Of a DNA stretch of 64,000 nucleotides, positions 1 through 9,096 are shown piece after piece. A program made the position numbers and the translations under genes. A model generated the notes under the pieces. The model ran no database searches and had not been told where the DNA came from. It worked only from the letters and a program-made list of their open reading frames with translations. Every line of letters begins with the position of its first letter. The stretch's first letter is position 1. The DNA is taken from NCBI GenBank assembly GCA_023667185.1, contig JAMPAP010000001.1, forward strand, positions 915,852-979,851. The letters run 5' to 3'. This DNA is from Lachnoclostridium sp. Its GTDB lineage: Bacteria > Bacteroidota > Bacteroidia > Bacteroidales > Muribaculaceae.

Positions 1-423
1 ATTTGAGGAATTGCCATGCGATGCATGGCACTTGAATCCAGAGAAATACGTAGAGAGCCTTGTCGAAGCTGCGCATAAAGCGAGCGCCGTTTTCACCCGA
101 GGTGAAGTAGCGGAGGATGGGGAGGGCGAAGACAAGACCGAAGTAGGCACGCAGGCCGTTTGACAGGGTGAAAAGCGTCTGGTCATGGTAGGCAAACAAG
201 GCGGCAATAGCCAGCGCAATGAAGGCGAACATGATGAGGATGTCACCGCGGTTGCGCATGGTCAGCAGTCCCATAATGAGCCAAACTGAGTCAGTAAACA
301 GCAGGACAATTGATGCGTAAGGCATCATGAAGGGAGTGATCATCTGGAAGACGAACAGATAAGTAGCGACAATCCAGAAGGTCACAAAGAAGATGCCTGA
401 GTAGACCCTGTATTTTTCTACCA
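1..423 (-). CDS. Polytopic membrane protein of polysaccharide locus (partial, runs off left edge)
   Basis: An open reading frame starts with ATG at 423 (MVEKYRVYSGIFF) and continues through the left window edge without a stop, giving 141 visible residues. It has at least three strongly hydrophobic segments (about residues 9-29, 32-53 and 61-79) separated by short polar loops such as TMRNRGD. This is the pattern of an O-antigen polymerase/ligase-like or other exopolysaccharide membrane protein. It lies just downstream of the Wzc-like gene on the same strand with a 7-nt gap, so it probably belongs to the same capsule/exopolysaccharide operon. The family cannot be fixed from this N-terminal fragment. 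Confidence 0.6.
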
Positions 424-430
424 TGGGGTG

Positions 431-2716
431 TTAACCTTTGGTGTGACCGTAGCCGTAGCCGTAAGCTTTCTTGGAGGTGGTGCCGTTGACGATAACTGAC
501 AGTTTGCGCAAGCGCTTCTCGTCGTAGATGTCCTGTATGAAATTGAGGTCAGTGTACGGAGTGTGGTTGATGCGGCAAACGTAGATTGTTGCGTCGCTGA
601 TGCGGGCGAGGGTGAATGTGTCGCTGACCATACCGACGGGAGCTGTATCGACGATGATGTAGTCGTACATTGAGCGGAGGCGGCGGAAGAGGTCGTCGAC
701 TTTGCCTGAAGCAAGCAGCTCGGCGGGATTAGGGGGCACGGGACCTGCTACGATGACATCAAATGAGTGGCTATCATCGGCCGGAAGGATGATTTTGTCA
801 AGAGTGATGGTGTCAGTTGAGAGGTATTGTGTCAGGCCAAACTGCGGGTTGATATCGAGATAATCAGCGAGGCGGGGCTTGCGGATATCCATACCGATGA
901 GGAGCACCTTCTTTCCAAGGAGGGCGAGCGACTGGGCGAGGTTGATGGATATGAACGACTTACCTTCGCCGGAGGTGGATGAGGTCATGAGTACCACCTT
1001 GTCGTCAGCATTGTTGAGCATAAAGAGCAGGTTGCTGCGGATAAGGCGGAAGAGCTCGGCAGCTGAAGAATGAGCGTGCTGGGTGACGACGAGCTTCTGG
1101 CCTGAACGGTCGGCGCACATTTCGCCGAGGATGGGGACGCTTATCTTGCTTTCCACTTCCTCGCGTGAGTCGAAGCGGTTGCGGATGAGCTTGCGGAGAT
1201 AGAAGAATACCACAGGCACGATCAGACCGATAATGACGAATATGCCTAATACCACGATCTTGCTGATGCCGAGAGGCTTGCTCAATACGTATGCCTCATC
1301 GACAATCATGCCTTTAGGTTTGGCGTTGGCCAGTACGATCGAGGTCTCCTCCTTGCGCTGGAGCATGAAGAGGTAGAGCTGCTGCTTGATCTCCTGCTGA
1401 CGGCGCAGGTCGATGTAGGCGCGTTCCTGAGCGGGGACTGAGCCGAGCGATGATACATTGCTGTTGTGCTCGGCCATGATCTTGTTGAGCGATATGATGG
1501 CGCGGTCGTAGGCGGCGTCGACAGTATTGGAAACGTTATCGCGCATGGCGTCGAGCTGTTTTTGGAACTGCTGTACGGCCACGCTGTTGGGCTTGGCTTT
1601 GTCAGTGAGCTCGATGTATTTCAATATCATATCGTTGTAGCCTTTGAGTACGGCCTGGACGCCTTCATTGTCAATGGCGACAGGGATAAGGCTGTATCTG
1701 TTTTCAGGGTCGCGGATGAAATCGATGGTGAGCTTGAGCATATCGGCGTAAGCCTGAGCTGATGTAAGCTGGGCTTCGAGGCGGCCGCGTTTTTCAGTCT
1801 GATATTCGGCTTCGACGTCTACACCGATGATTTTGTTGGCTTCCTTATATTTCTGAATTCCTATTTCAGTGTCGTTAAGGTCTTCGGCGATGAGCTTCAG
1901 TCGATCTTCGATGAATCGGAGGGTGGCGGCAGCCTGGACGTTGCTTTCGGTGATGCCCTGGGTGTTGTAGCAGGCGATTACATCGTTGAGGATGGCGCAA
2001 CCGAGGTCAGCGTTCTCGATGTCGATGGCAAGGTTGATGACGTTACCTTTGCGCGAAGCGATATCGTTGACGATTTCATCAGCGAGATCCTCGGCAGCGG
2101 CATTGTAGCCGGTATATGAGATAGTGGTCTTTACGCTTTCGCCTTTGGGGTAAGTGTCAGTGGCTGATACGGTAAACTGACCATAGGGGGTGTCGATGGT
2201 AGCGGGGAGCTTAGTGTCATCAAGCTCAGCTACGGTTTTGCGTTTGGCTTTTACGCTGATGTCAGCAATACCTTCCTTGTTGACCTTGACTTTAAAATGG
2301 AGGGTGGTGGCCAGGGTGTCGGTGATAGCTTCGGAAGCGGTTACGTCAACAGGAAATTCAGGATAAGCGAGCTCCTTGCGGAGAAATCCGGTGCTGACGA
2401 CGTGAAGCTTGTTGATACCGAGGTTTTTGGCCACTTCGCGGTAGATGGAGTGGGAAGAAAGGACGAAGATTTCATCGTCGACCTTGGCCGATGAGCCGAA
2501 GAGCTGGCCAATGTCGCCCATACCACTGAGGAGGTTGTTCTGCTCCTCCTGGATGAGGATGTTGGCGCGGACTCCGTATTCCGGGTTAATGGTTCGGGTG
2601 AAGAGGTATCCGATAATACCGAATACTATGACTGAGGCAAGGAAAACGTACCATTTAGAGAGGTAGCCCTTGAATATTTCGCGGAAGTTGATCTGCTCAG
2701 AGCGTTTTTTAGCCAT
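431..2716 (-). CDS. Wzc-like polysaccharide chain-length determinant / BY-kinase
   Basis: This is a 761-residue inner-membrane protein combining a Wzz-type chain-length domain with a bacterial tyrosine kinase. An N-terminal transmembrane segment lies near residues 22-42. It is followed by a long periplasmic region rich in predicted coiled coil (about 260-430) and a second membrane segment near 480-505. The cytoplasmic kinase has a Walker A motif STSGEGKSF (about 583), Walker A' VLLIGMDIRKPR, and Walker B YIIVDTAPVG (about 690). The C-terminus carries a tyrosine cluster, AYGYGYGHTKG, the usual autophosphorylation tail. Length and domain order match Wzc/BY-kinases that control capsule or exopolysaccharide export with a Wza channel. 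It follows the Wza-like gene by 25 nt on the same strand, so co-transcription is likely. Confidence 0.93.
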   Translation of the reverse strand: MAKKRSEQINFREIFKGYLSKWYVFLASVIVFGIIGYLFTRTINPEYGVRANILIQEEQNNLLSGMGDIGQLFGSSAKVDDEIFVLSSHSIYREVAKNLGINKLHVVSTGFLRKELAYPEFPVDVTASEAITDTLATTLHFKVKVNKEGIADISVKAKRKTVAELDDTKLPATIDTPYGQFTVSATDTYPKGESVKTTISYTGYNAAAEDLADEIVNDIASRKGNVINLAIDIENADLGCAILNDVIACYNTQGITESNVQAAATLRFIEDRLKLIAEDLNDTEIGIQKYKEANKIIGVDVEAEYQTEKRGRLEAQLTSAQAYADMLKLTIDFIRDPENRYSLIPVAIDNEGVQAVLKGYNDMILKYIELTDKAKPNSVAVQQFQKQLDAMRDNVSNTVDAAYDRAIISLNKIMAEHNSNVSSLGSVPAQERAYIDLRRQQEIKQQLYLFMLQRKEETSIVLANAKPKGMIVDEAYVLSKPLGISKIVVLGIFVIIGLIVPVVFFYLRKLIRNRFDSREEVESKISVPILGEMCADRSGQKLVVTQHAHSSAAELFRLIRSNLLFMLNNADDKVVLMTSSTSGEGKSFISINLAQSLALLGKKVLLIGMDIRKPRLADYLDINPQFGLTQYLSTDTITLDKIILPADDSHSFDVIVAGPVPPNPAELLASGKVDDLFRRLRSMYDYIIVDTAPVGMVSDTFTLARISDATIYVCRINHTPYTDLNFIQDIYDEKRLRKLSVIVNGTTSKKAYGYGYGHTKG

Positions 2717-2741
2717 TTTATTGACGTAAAGATTGATGTGA

Positions 2742-3545
2742 TTACTTGACAGTTAGAGCTATGACGAGAGAGGCGATAACCGAAGCCGCGCTTACGATGG
2801 TAGAGGTGACGGAGAGCTTGTAAGCGTTGTCCTGATTGTATTTAGAGTTGGCCTGACGGATTTTGTTAGGCTCCACATATATATAATCGTTCTGCTTGAG
2901 GTAGTAGTAGGGGGAGTTAAGGACGTCGCTGGAGTTGAGGTTAAGGTGAGCGTAAGTGCGCTTGCCGTCGATTTCGCGGATAACGAGGACTCTTTCACGT
3001 TCACCCCAGGCGGTCATATCTCCTGCTTCGGAGATGGCTTCGAGGATGGTCATGCGATTTCCGTTGACCTTTATTGACTGGGGGTGGTTTACCTCACCGG
3101 CAACTACCACCTTGAAGTTGAGAAGCTCGACTCGTACCAGAGGATCTTCGACATCCTTGGAGATGGCTTTGGTCAGATAGTCAGCGAGCTGCTCTACGTT
3201 CATACCTTTGACATGAATCTTTCCGATAACCGGGAAATTGATATTACCCTCAGTATCAACTACATAGGTAAGGAATTGAGGCGAGGAAGGCCGGAGCTCG
3301 TTCTCGCGTGATGAGGTGTTTCCGAGCACCATGGTATAGGGTGACACGGCAGCCATGTTGGAGGATGAAACCGAGATTACGAGCTCATCGTCGGGCTGGA
3401 TGGTAGGGAGGTAATTGAGATTTTCAAGAGTCCCTTGTTCAATGGAGGAGATATCAGTGAAGTAAGGTAATACGGTCTTTGAAGAGCTGCATGAAGCTAA
3501 CATTGTGACAGCAGCCGCCGCCGCTATTAAGGATTTGAAATTCAT
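2742..3545 (-). CDS. Wza-like polysaccharide export lipoprotein
   Basis: A 267-residue outer-membrane polysaccharide export protein. The N-terminal signal ends in the lipobox LASC (Cys19), so it is a lipoprotein. A polysaccharide export domain (about 45-150) is followed by an SLBB-type domain containing VVVAGEVNHPQSIKV and NRMTILEAISEAGD. A hydrophobic C-terminal helix (about 246-265) is compatible with the membrane-spanning helix of Wza-type channels. It is the first gene of the export operon visible here, upstream of the Wzc-like kinase. A TAAATTTTG sequence upstream (plus-strand 3565-3575 region) resembles the Bacteroidetes -7 box with one extra base, so its promoter is only tentative. Confidence 0.92.
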   Translation of the reverse strand: MNFKSLIAAAAAVTMLASCSSSKTVLPYFTDISSIEQGTLENLNYLPTIQPDDELVISVSSSNMAAVSPYTMVLGNTSSRENELRPSSPQFLTYVVDTEGNINFPVIGKIHVKGMNVEQLADYLTKAISKDVEDPLVRVELLNFKVVVAGEVNHPQSIKVNGNRMTILEAISEAGDMTAWGERERVLVIREIDGKRTYAHLNLNSSDVLNSPYYYLKQNDYIYVEPNKIRQANSKYNQDNAYKLSVTSTIVSAASVIASLVIALTVK

Positions 3546-3634
3546 GAGGTTAATATCAGGACGTCAAAATTTAACACGTAAAATTATATAAATAAAACGC
3601 AACGAAGATTAATTTATTATATATGTGGTGTTAA

Positions 3635-3681
3635 AAAGTTGTCATGATGTCATTATGACATCATGACATTATGACAACTTT
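3635..3681 (-). terminator. Intrinsic terminator of glgB-ilvA with iterated ATGACA repeats
   Basis: Eleven-base outer arms (3635-3645 and 3671-3681) pair perfectly, and a second overlapping palindrome (3644-3653 with 3655-3664) sits inside. On the minus strand the stem is followed by a run of T, 18 nt after the ilvA stop, as expected of an intrinsic terminator. The sequence is built from five copies of TGTCAT/ATGACA, so alternative hairpins are possible. Confidence 0.75.
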
Positions 3682-3698
3682 GGTGATTTTAATGGGTA

Positions 3699-4904
3699 TT
3701 ATTTCACGACGCGGTAGCCGGCATCGGCAAGGGCATGATGAAGCTGGCGGATGTGGTCAGAGTTGCGGGTCTCGACTTCGATGCGGAGCAGGCAGTCGTT
3801 GATGGCAGAGCGGTCAGTGTTGCGCTCGTGGATTACCGAGAGGATATTGGCACCGTTTTCGCCAAGGATGGCGCATACTCCGGAGAGCTCGCCGGGTTTA
3901 TCAGAGAGGTCGATGGTCAGGGTGCAGTCACGACCGCTTTTGACCAGACCGCGTGTGATGACACGGTTGAGGATGTTGACATCGATGTTGCCGCCAGAAA
4001 CCACGCATACGGTCTTTTTGCCCTTGATGGGGACTTTGTTAAACATGGCGGCAGCGACTGAGACGGCACCTGCGCCTTCCGATACGAGCTTTTGCTGTTC
4101 GATAAGGGCGAGGATGGCAGCGGCGATTTCGTCCTCGGTGACGGTGACGATTTCGTCGACATATTTTTCGCAGTAGTCAAAGGTGTTGATACCGGGCTCC
4201 TTTACGGCGATGCCGTCAGCGATGGTGGAGACGCTCGGTAAAGTGAGGCGATGCCCCTCTTTCAGGGAGTCGACCATCGAGGGTGCACCCTCCGCCTGAA
4301 CGCCGTATACCTTGACGTCAGGCTTGAGAGACTTCAGAGTGAAAGCCATTCCGGAGATAAGACCTCCGCCACCAACGGGGACGATAACAGCTTCGACATC
4401 AGGCATCTCCTCGAGGATCTCAAGAGCTACGGTGCCTTGTCCGGCAATGACGAGAGGGTCATCAAAGGGGTGGACGAGCGTGTAGCCGTGCTTGTCGCGG
4501 AGCTCGAGAGCCTTGGCATAAGCATCGTCGTAAACTCCGGGTACGAGAACTACCTCTGCACCAAGGCGGCGGGTGGCTTCAACTTTGGAAAGCGGAGCGC
4601 CTGCGGGGAGGCAGATTATTGACTTGATGCCGTTGTGTGACGCACCCATGGCTACGCCCTGGGCGTGGTTGCCGGCCGAGCAGGCAATTACGCCGCGTGA
4701 CTTCTCATCGTCAGAGAGTTGGGAGATTTTATAGTAGGCACCGCGGAGCTTGAAAGAGCCGGTGTGCTGGAGACATTCAGGCTTGATGTAGACTTCGGCT
4801 TCGGGGTTGATGCGTTTTACGCCTATCAGCGCAGGGTGGCGTGCGACGTTGCGGAGCACCTGCGCTGCTTTATAGACTTCAGATATTTCAAGGGGTTTAT
4901 CCAT
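3699..4904 (-). CDS. ilvA: Threonine ammonia-lyase (threonine dehydratase)
   Basis: A 401-residue fold-type II PLP enzyme converting L-threonine to 2-oxobutanoate and ammonia, the first committed step toward isoleucine. The PLP-binding lysine lies in GSFKLRGAYYK (Lys52) and the phosphate-binding glycine loop in VPVGGGGLISG (about 176). The C-terminal 75 residues look like a single ACT domain (LTIDLSDKPGELSGVCAIL), giving the short one-ACT form rather than the roughly 510-residue enterobacterial IlvA. The start is 11 nt downstream of the glgB stop, so the two share a transcript. A catabolic TdcB-like role cannot be excluded from sequence alone. Confidence 0.92.
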   Translation of the reverse strand: MDKPLEISEVYKAAQVLRNVARHPALIGVKRINPEAEVYIKPECLQHTGSFKLRGAYYKISQLSDDEKSRGVIACSAGNHAQGVAMGASHNGIKSIICLPAGAPLSKVEATRRLGAEVVLVPGVYDDAYAKALELRDKHGYTLVHPFDDPLVIAGQGTVALEILEEMPDVEAVIVPVGGGGLISGMAFTLKSLKPDVKVYGVQAEGAPSMVDSLKEGHRLTLPSVSTIADGIAVKEPGINTFDYCEKYVDEIVTVTEDEIAAAILALIEQQKLVSEGAGAVSVAAAMFNKVPIKGKKTVCVVSGGNIDVNILNRVITRGLVKSGRDCTLTIDLSDKPGELSGVCAILGENGANILSVIHERNTDRSAINDCLLRIEVETRNSDHIRQLHHALADAGYRVVK

Positions 4905-4914
4905 TATCGCTTAC

Positions 4915-6951
4915 TTATTTTTTCTTGGAGGTTTCGGGCTCGGGACGGCGGAGTTTCAGAACCATGGCCGAGCGCGGGGGCATATAGAGTTTGAGCCATT
5001 CGCGACCAGAGGGTGCAAACAGCGGATCGTTGATGGTGAGGTGTGATACGTTTTCGCTGATATTGCCATAGCCGCCAAATGCGGGGTTGTCAGTAGAAAG
5101 CACGACATCGTATTCACCTGCCGGGGCGAGGATGCCATAGTCAGTGAACGCCTTCTCAGGATTAAAGTTGAATACGAAGGCGTAATCGCCACGCATGAAT
5201 GCGAGCACCTGATCGTCGTCCTTTTCCCATAGCTTGACCACGGGAAGCTGCTGGAAATTGTAGATAGATGCCAGAAGGTGAATCATGGCATTATCGAAAT
5301 CGTTGAGGTAAACGTATTTGAGCTCTTTGCGGTCAACGAGGTCCCACTGGCGGCGGGCATACTTGTAGCTCCATCCGTTGCCTTCGCGGGGGAAGTCGAT
5401 CCACTCCGGATGGCCGAACTCGTTGCCCATGAAGTTGAGGTAGCCGCCGTTGATGGTAGCTGCAGTGACGAGGCGTATCATCTTGTGGAGGGCGATACCG
5501 CGGGCTACCACCATGTTGTCGTCATCCTTCATCATGTGCCAGTACATTTCTTTGTCGATCAGACGGAAGATGATTGTCTTGTCGCCAACAAGAGCCTGGT
5601 CATGGCTTTCGACGTAAGAGATGGTTTTTTCGTCGGCGCGGCGGTTAGTGAGCTCCCAGAAGATGGATGTGGGGTGCCAGTCCTCGTCTTTTTTCTCCTT
5701 GAGAGTCTTGATCCAGTAGTCAGGGATACCCATGGCCATGCGGTAGTCAAAGCCGATGCCGCCGTCGCGCACCGGGACAGCCAGTCCGGGCATGCCGCTC
5801 ATTTCTTCGGCAATTGTTATTGCGTTGCGGTTTATTTCGTGGATGAGCTTGTTGGCAAGGGTGAGATATGTGATGGCGTTGGTGTCCTGACCGCCATTGT
5901 AGTAGTCGTCGTAAGAGCCGAATGCCTGGCCGAGGCCGTGGTTGTAGTAAAGCATGGATGTGACGCCGTCGAAGCGGAAACCGTCAAAATGATATTCCTC
6001 AAGCCAGTATTTACAGTTGCTGAGCAGGAAGTGGAGCACTTCGTCTTTGCCGTAGTCAAAGCAGAGGGAGTCCCAGGCGGGATGTTCGCGGCGGTCACCG
6101 CTGTAGAAGTACAGGTCAGGTGAACCGTCAAGTCGGCCGAGGCCTTCCACTTCGTTCTTCACGGCGTGGGAGTGGACGATGTCCATAATTACGGCAATTC
6201 CGAGCTCATGAGCGCGGTCGATGAGCGATTTCAGATCCTCGGGAGTGCCGAAGCGTGAAGATGCGGCGTAGAAATTTGAGACGTGGTAGCCGAAGGAACC
6301 ATAATAGGGATGCTCCTGTATGGCCATGATCTGAATAGCGTTATATCCGTCGGCGGCTATGCGGGGAAGGATAAGGTCGCAGAACTCGATATATGTGCCA
6401 ACTCCCTCTTTCTCTTGCGCCATACCGATATGACATTCATAGATGAGCAGCGGGCGGGTGTTTGGGCGGAACTTCTTCACAGCCCATTTGTAGGGAGTCT
6501 CGGGATTCCAGACCTGAGCTGAGAAAACGTGGGTATCAGGATCCTGAACTACACGGGTGGCGTAAGCCGGAATGCGCTCACCCTGACCGCCATCCCAGGT
6601 GACAATCATTTTGTAGAGATCGCCGTGGCGGATGTCATTGGGCTTCATTTTAAGCTCCCATATACCGTTTTTGCGACGTTTGAGAGCGTATTTCTTCATC
6701 TCTTTCCATTTGGAAAAATCGCCGATGAGAGTGATGGCTGTAGCATTTGGCGCCCATTCGCGGAACACCCAGCCGCCATCGGCAGTGCGATGCATTCCGA
6801 AGTAATTATGGGCATTGGCAAAGTTGTCCAGATTGCCTGAAGCAGATGTGAGTTCGGCTTCTTTTGCCAGGGCGTCGTTGTGACGGCCGATGATAGCTTC
6901 GCTAAAGGGTTTCAGCCAGGGGTCGTTTTTGATGATATTAAGCGTTTTCAT
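4915..6951 (-). CDS. glgB: 1,4-alpha-glucan branching enzyme (GH13)
   Basis: A 678-residue glycogen branching enzyme that makes alpha-1,6 branches. It begins with a CBM48-type domain (about 50-150, GGWVFREWAPNATAITLIGD) and continues with the GH13 barrel. The nucleophile lies in GFRFDGVTSML (about Asp332), the general acid in IAEEMSG (about Glu384), and the third acid in SHDQAL (about 447). A C-terminal beta domain closes the protein. The overall character is closer to the eukaryote-like branching-enzyme group than to E. coli GlgB. It heads a two-gene unit with ilvA, an unusual pairing with no obvious metabolic logic. A TAAATTTG -7 box lies 28 nt upstream of the start. Confidence 0.95.
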   Translation of the reverse strand: MKTLNIIKNDPWLKPFSEAIIGRHNDALAKEAELTSASGNLDNFANAHNYFGMHRTADGGWVFREWAPNATAITLIGDFSKWKEMKKYALKRRKNGIWELKMKPNDIRHGDLYKMIVTWDGGQGERIPAYATRVVQDPDTHVFSAQVWNPETPYKWAVKKFRPNTRPLLIYECHIGMAQEKEGVGTYIEFCDLILPRIAADGYNAIQIMAIQEHPYYGSFGYHVSNFYAASSRFGTPEDLKSLIDRAHELGIAVIMDIVHSHAVKNEVEGLGRLDGSPDLYFYSGDRREHPAWDSLCFDYGKDEVLHFLLSNCKYWLEEYHFDGFRFDGVTSMLYYNHGLGQAFGSYDDYYNGGQDTNAITYLTLANKLIHEINRNAITIAEEMSGMPGLAVPVRDGGIGFDYRMAMGIPDYWIKTLKEKKDEDWHPTSIFWELTNRRADEKTISYVESHDQALVGDKTIIFRLIDKEMYWHMMKDDDNMVVARGIALHKMIRLVTAATINGGYLNFMGNEFGHPEWIDFPREGNGWSYKYARRQWDLVDRKELKYVYLNDFDNAMIHLLASIYNFQQLPVVKLWEKDDDQVLAFMRGDYAFVFNFNPEKAFTDYGILAPAGEYDVVLSTDNPAFGGYGNISENVSHLTINDPLFAPSGREWLKLYMPPRSAMVLKLRRPEPETSKKK

Positions 6952-6978
6952 TAGGCGAGATGATTATAATAATATGTA

Positions 6979-6986
6979 CAAATTTA
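6979..6986 (-). promoter_or_regulatory. -7 promoter box of glgB-ilvA
   Basis: Minus-strand TAAATTTG fits the Bacteroidetes sigma-ABfr -7 consensus TAnnTTTG and lies 28 nt upstream of the glgB start codon. No convincing -33 element was picked out. Confidence 0.6.
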
Positions 6987-7021
6987 GAAATAAAAAATGT
7001 TTCGTCCAAAAAATCGGAGTG

Positions 7022-8023
7022 TCAGACAGATGAAATTTCGGAGAATTCATCTTCCGTGATACCTGTTACTGACATTATCAGCTCTTTGGACATACCTTTG
7101 GCAAGAAGTTGGCGGGCAATGGCAAGCCTTTCTTCTTCGCGTCCTTTGACAAGACCTTCGGAAAGTCCTTCTTCGCGTCCTTTGACAAGACCTTCGGAAA
7201 GTCCTTCTTCGCGTCCTTTGACAAGACCTTCGGCGAGACCTTCGGCGAGACCTTCTTCGCGACCTTCGTAGCGACCTTCATCTTTGGCGTTTTCGAGGAC
7301 GTTGCGCATGGAGTTGACGTTGTCAAGGTGGCGGTAATATGCCTCACGTTCCTCTTTAGGGAGGAGGTCCACTTTCATCTTCTCGCGGGCGGCATCCAAT
7401 CCCGGAGCGTCAGAACCTTCATGGACAATGCCTTTCGAAAGGAAGTACATCCACTGGTCGATAGGAGTCTTTGACCATTTGTCGAAATCCGAAGCAAACA
7501 GCAGATAATATTCCGGGTAGATGTCAGCAATAGTGGTGGCATCGTATTTTTTCTTGAGTCGGTCAGACATTTCGAGCACTTCACCGGTGTGGAGTCCACG
7601 AAATTCAGTCGTACCATGGAATATATAGTCATTGGCACCGGGAATCTTGAAGTACACAAGGCTGATGCTGAAGATCTTGCTTATTTTGTCATAACCTTCG
7701 CCACGATTGAGATAATCATTGATGAGCTTTGATGTGCCGTAAAGAATACGGTGGAAGAATTCATCCTCGCTCTGATTTTGCACCTCGATGAGCAACTTTC
7801 GACCTGAAGTGTCTTTTGCCAGAATGTCGACACGGTTAAGTTTGCCGTCCTCACGGTCAGTATTGGCTTCACTTTCGAGGAGCTCGTCAATGAAGATCTC
7901 CTCGCCCAACAGTGAAGTCAGGAAACCCTCGAGCACATTGAAGTTGGCCTTGTTGCGCAGCAGGCGCTTCATAGCCCAGTCAAATCTTATCAGTTTTTCA
8001 GAGTCAGAATTCCTATTTTCCAT
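7022..8023 (-). CDS. Rpn family / PD-(D/E)XK nuclease-type putative transposase
   Basis: A 333-residue protein of the Rpn / 'PD-(D/E)XK nuclease family transposase' group. The nuclease core shows an aspartate and E-x-Q signature in RVDILAKDTSGRKLLIEVQN (about residues 63-82). The N-terminal RFDWAMKRLLRNKANF is typical of the family. The C-terminus carries a low-complexity stretch of EGLxKGREEGLSE repeats, 12 residues each, followed by a small helical end (ELIMSVTGITEDEFSEI). The repeats are near-identical in DNA (36-bp unit, 7140-7240). No terminal inverted repeats flank the gene, so it is listed as a gene and not as an insertion sequence. It has its own TATTTTTG promoter box. Confidence 0.9.
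   Translation of the reverse strand: MENRNSDSEKLIRFDWAMKRLLRNKANFNVLEGFLTSLLGEEIFIDELLESEANTDREDGKLNRVDILAKDTSGRKLLIEVQNQSEDEFFHRILYGTSKLINDYLNRGEGYDKISKIFSISLVYFKIPGANDYIFHGTTEFRGLHTGEVLEMSDRLKKKYDATTIADIYPEYYLLFASDFDKWSKTPIDQWMYFLSKGIVHEGSDAPGLDAAREKMKVDLLPKEEREAYYRHLDNVNSMRNVLENAKDEGRYEGREEGLAEGLAEGLVKGREEGLSEGLVKGREEGLSEGLVKGREEERLAIARQLLAKGMSKELIMSVTGITEDEFSEISSV
7140..7240 (-). repeat. 36-bp tandem repeats inside the Rpn gene
   Basis: Nearly three copies of a 36-bp unit (GACCTTCGGAAAGTCCTTCT followed by TCGCGTCCTTTGACAA on the plus strand) occur in frame. They encode repeated GLVKGREEGLSE blocks. Divergent half-units (GGCGAGACCTTC) follow at 7230-7262. The unit is a multiple of three, so copy-number changes would lengthen or shorten the protein without a frameshift. 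Confidence 0.85.
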
Positions 8024-8048
8024 GACCTATGATTTTGGGATTTATTTG

Positions 8049-8056
8049 CAAAAATA
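8049..8056 (-). promoter_or_regulatory. -7 promoter box of the Rpn gene
   Basis: Minus-strand TATTTTTG matches TAnnTTTG, 25 nt upstream of the ATG at 8023. The surrounding DNA is AT-rich. Confidence 0.55.
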
Positions 8057-8080
8057 ATAAAATTAATCAAATAGCCCAAA

Positions 8081-8596
8081 TCAGCGGGCAAGATGAGCAG
8101 GCTGGAGAATAAAAGGGAGTGGAGACCGGAGCACAAGGTGAGAGTCGTGGACTACGCGGGAGTATTCCTCAGCAGCTTCAGCGGCAGTGGAGCATGAAGC
8201 TGCAATGACGTAGTAGAGCGGCTCCCGAGTATTGACTATCATGGCATTGTATCCATTGGCGATGAGGCGGTCGCGCATAGCCTTGGCGTTGAAGATCTGC
8301 TTGAACTGGCCCACGACTACGCAATATCGGCCGACGTTTTCGCGCGAGGAACCACCATCCTTAGGATAACCGATGTATTCGGTACGCATCGGGAGCGAGT
8401 CAGTGCCTACTGTGAGGGTTGACTGCCGAGCCGAGTTTCGGATACGTGAATAAATGGTAGAGTCTACGCCCGACGACTCTTGACGTTGGGCAACGGCAGC
8501 TTCATAGGCAGCGCGGTAGTTGTTTTCGTTGGTCTTACAGCTGACGATCGACAGGATAGTCAGCGCGGCGATGCCGAGGAAAAGTATATTTTTCAT
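8081..8596 (-). CDS. SPOR-domain lipoprotein
   Basis: A 171-residue predicted lipoprotein: signal peptide ending LSIVSC (Cys20), a polar linker (about 25-85), then a SPOR domain (about 88-155). The SPOR domain begins GRYCVVVGQFKQIFNAKAM and contains YYVIAASCSTAAEA. SPOR domains bind denuded peptidoglycan glycan strands, so a cell-envelope or division-site role is likely. Its start overlaps the phosphodiesterase stop by 4 nt (ATGA), and it is last of three overlapping genes. The specific partner is unknown. Confidence 0.85.
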   Translation of the reverse strand: MKNILFLGIAALTILSIVSCKTNENNYRAAYEAAVAQRQESSGVDSTIYSRIRNSARQSTLTVGTDSLPMRTEYIGYPKDGGSSRENVGRYCVVVGQFKQIFNAKAMRDRLIANGYNAMIVNTREPLYYVIAASCSTAAEAAEEYSRVVHDSHLVLRSPLPFILQPAHLAR

Positions 8597-9096
8597 TTTG
8601 ACAAGTTTTTTGCTAATTCTATAACGTCTAAGTCGACAAAATTTCCGTTGTCGATGGTAAGTTTTACAAGTGTTCTAACCTTCTGCCATCCGTAATAACC
8701 TGCGGCGCCGGGATTTATGTGTAATAGATTGAGCTCCGGGTCAGGGATGACTTTAAGGATATGGGAGTGACCGTCGACAAAGAGACGGACGTTTTCTCTT
8801 GCGAGAAGGTTCTTCATTCCGGGAGAATATTTGCCGGGGTAGCCTCCGATATGAGTCAAAAGTACTTTTATACCATCTATTTCAAAGGTAATGAGTTCGG
8901 GGCAGGCTCGTGCAACATCGCCATGGTCAATGTTGCCTTTGACCGCTCTGACGGGTGCAATTTCGGCAAGACGGCGCAGAATGGTAATGTCGCCGATATC
9001 GCCGGCGTGCCATATCTCGTCGCACCCGGTGAAGTGGGTGACGTAGCGGTCGTCCCAACAGGAATGAGTGTCAGAAAGTATGCCTATGGTTTTCAT
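8593..9096 (-). CDS. YfcE/MJ0936-family metallophosphoesterase
   Basis: A 167-residue calcineurin-like phosphodiesterase of the small YfcE type. Metal ligands are visible in order: GILSDTHSC (D-x-H near the N-terminus), HAGDIGD, KGNIDHGD (GN[H/D] motif), LLTHIGGYPG and VDGHSH. The compact length is normal for the family, whose members hydrolyse phosphodiesters in vitro with poorly known natural substrates. It overlaps by 4 nt both the upstream lipoprotein gene and the downstream SPOR gene, implying translational coupling. Confidence 0.9.
   Translation of the reverse strand: MKTIGILSDTHSCWDDRYVTHFTGCDEIWHAGDIGDITILRRLAEIAPVRAVKGNIDHGDVARACPELITFEIDGIKVLLTHIGGYPGKYSPGMKNLLARENVRLFVDGHSHILKVIPDPELNLLHINPGAAGYYGWQKVRTLVKLTIDNGNFVDLDVIELAKNLSK

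Noticed and set aside
5278..6123. 281-residue open frame antisense to glgB
   Set aside because: Valine/alanine-rich shadow frame opposite the GH13 catalytic domain; no supporting signals.
7140..7240. CRISPR-like tandem repeats
   Set aside because: Units are contiguous without unique spacers and lie in frame inside the Rpn nuclease gene.
7022..8023. Rpn-type 'transposase' as an insertion sequence
   Set aside because: No terminal inverted repeats or target duplications are visible around the gene; the family acts as nucleases and often lacks IS ends.
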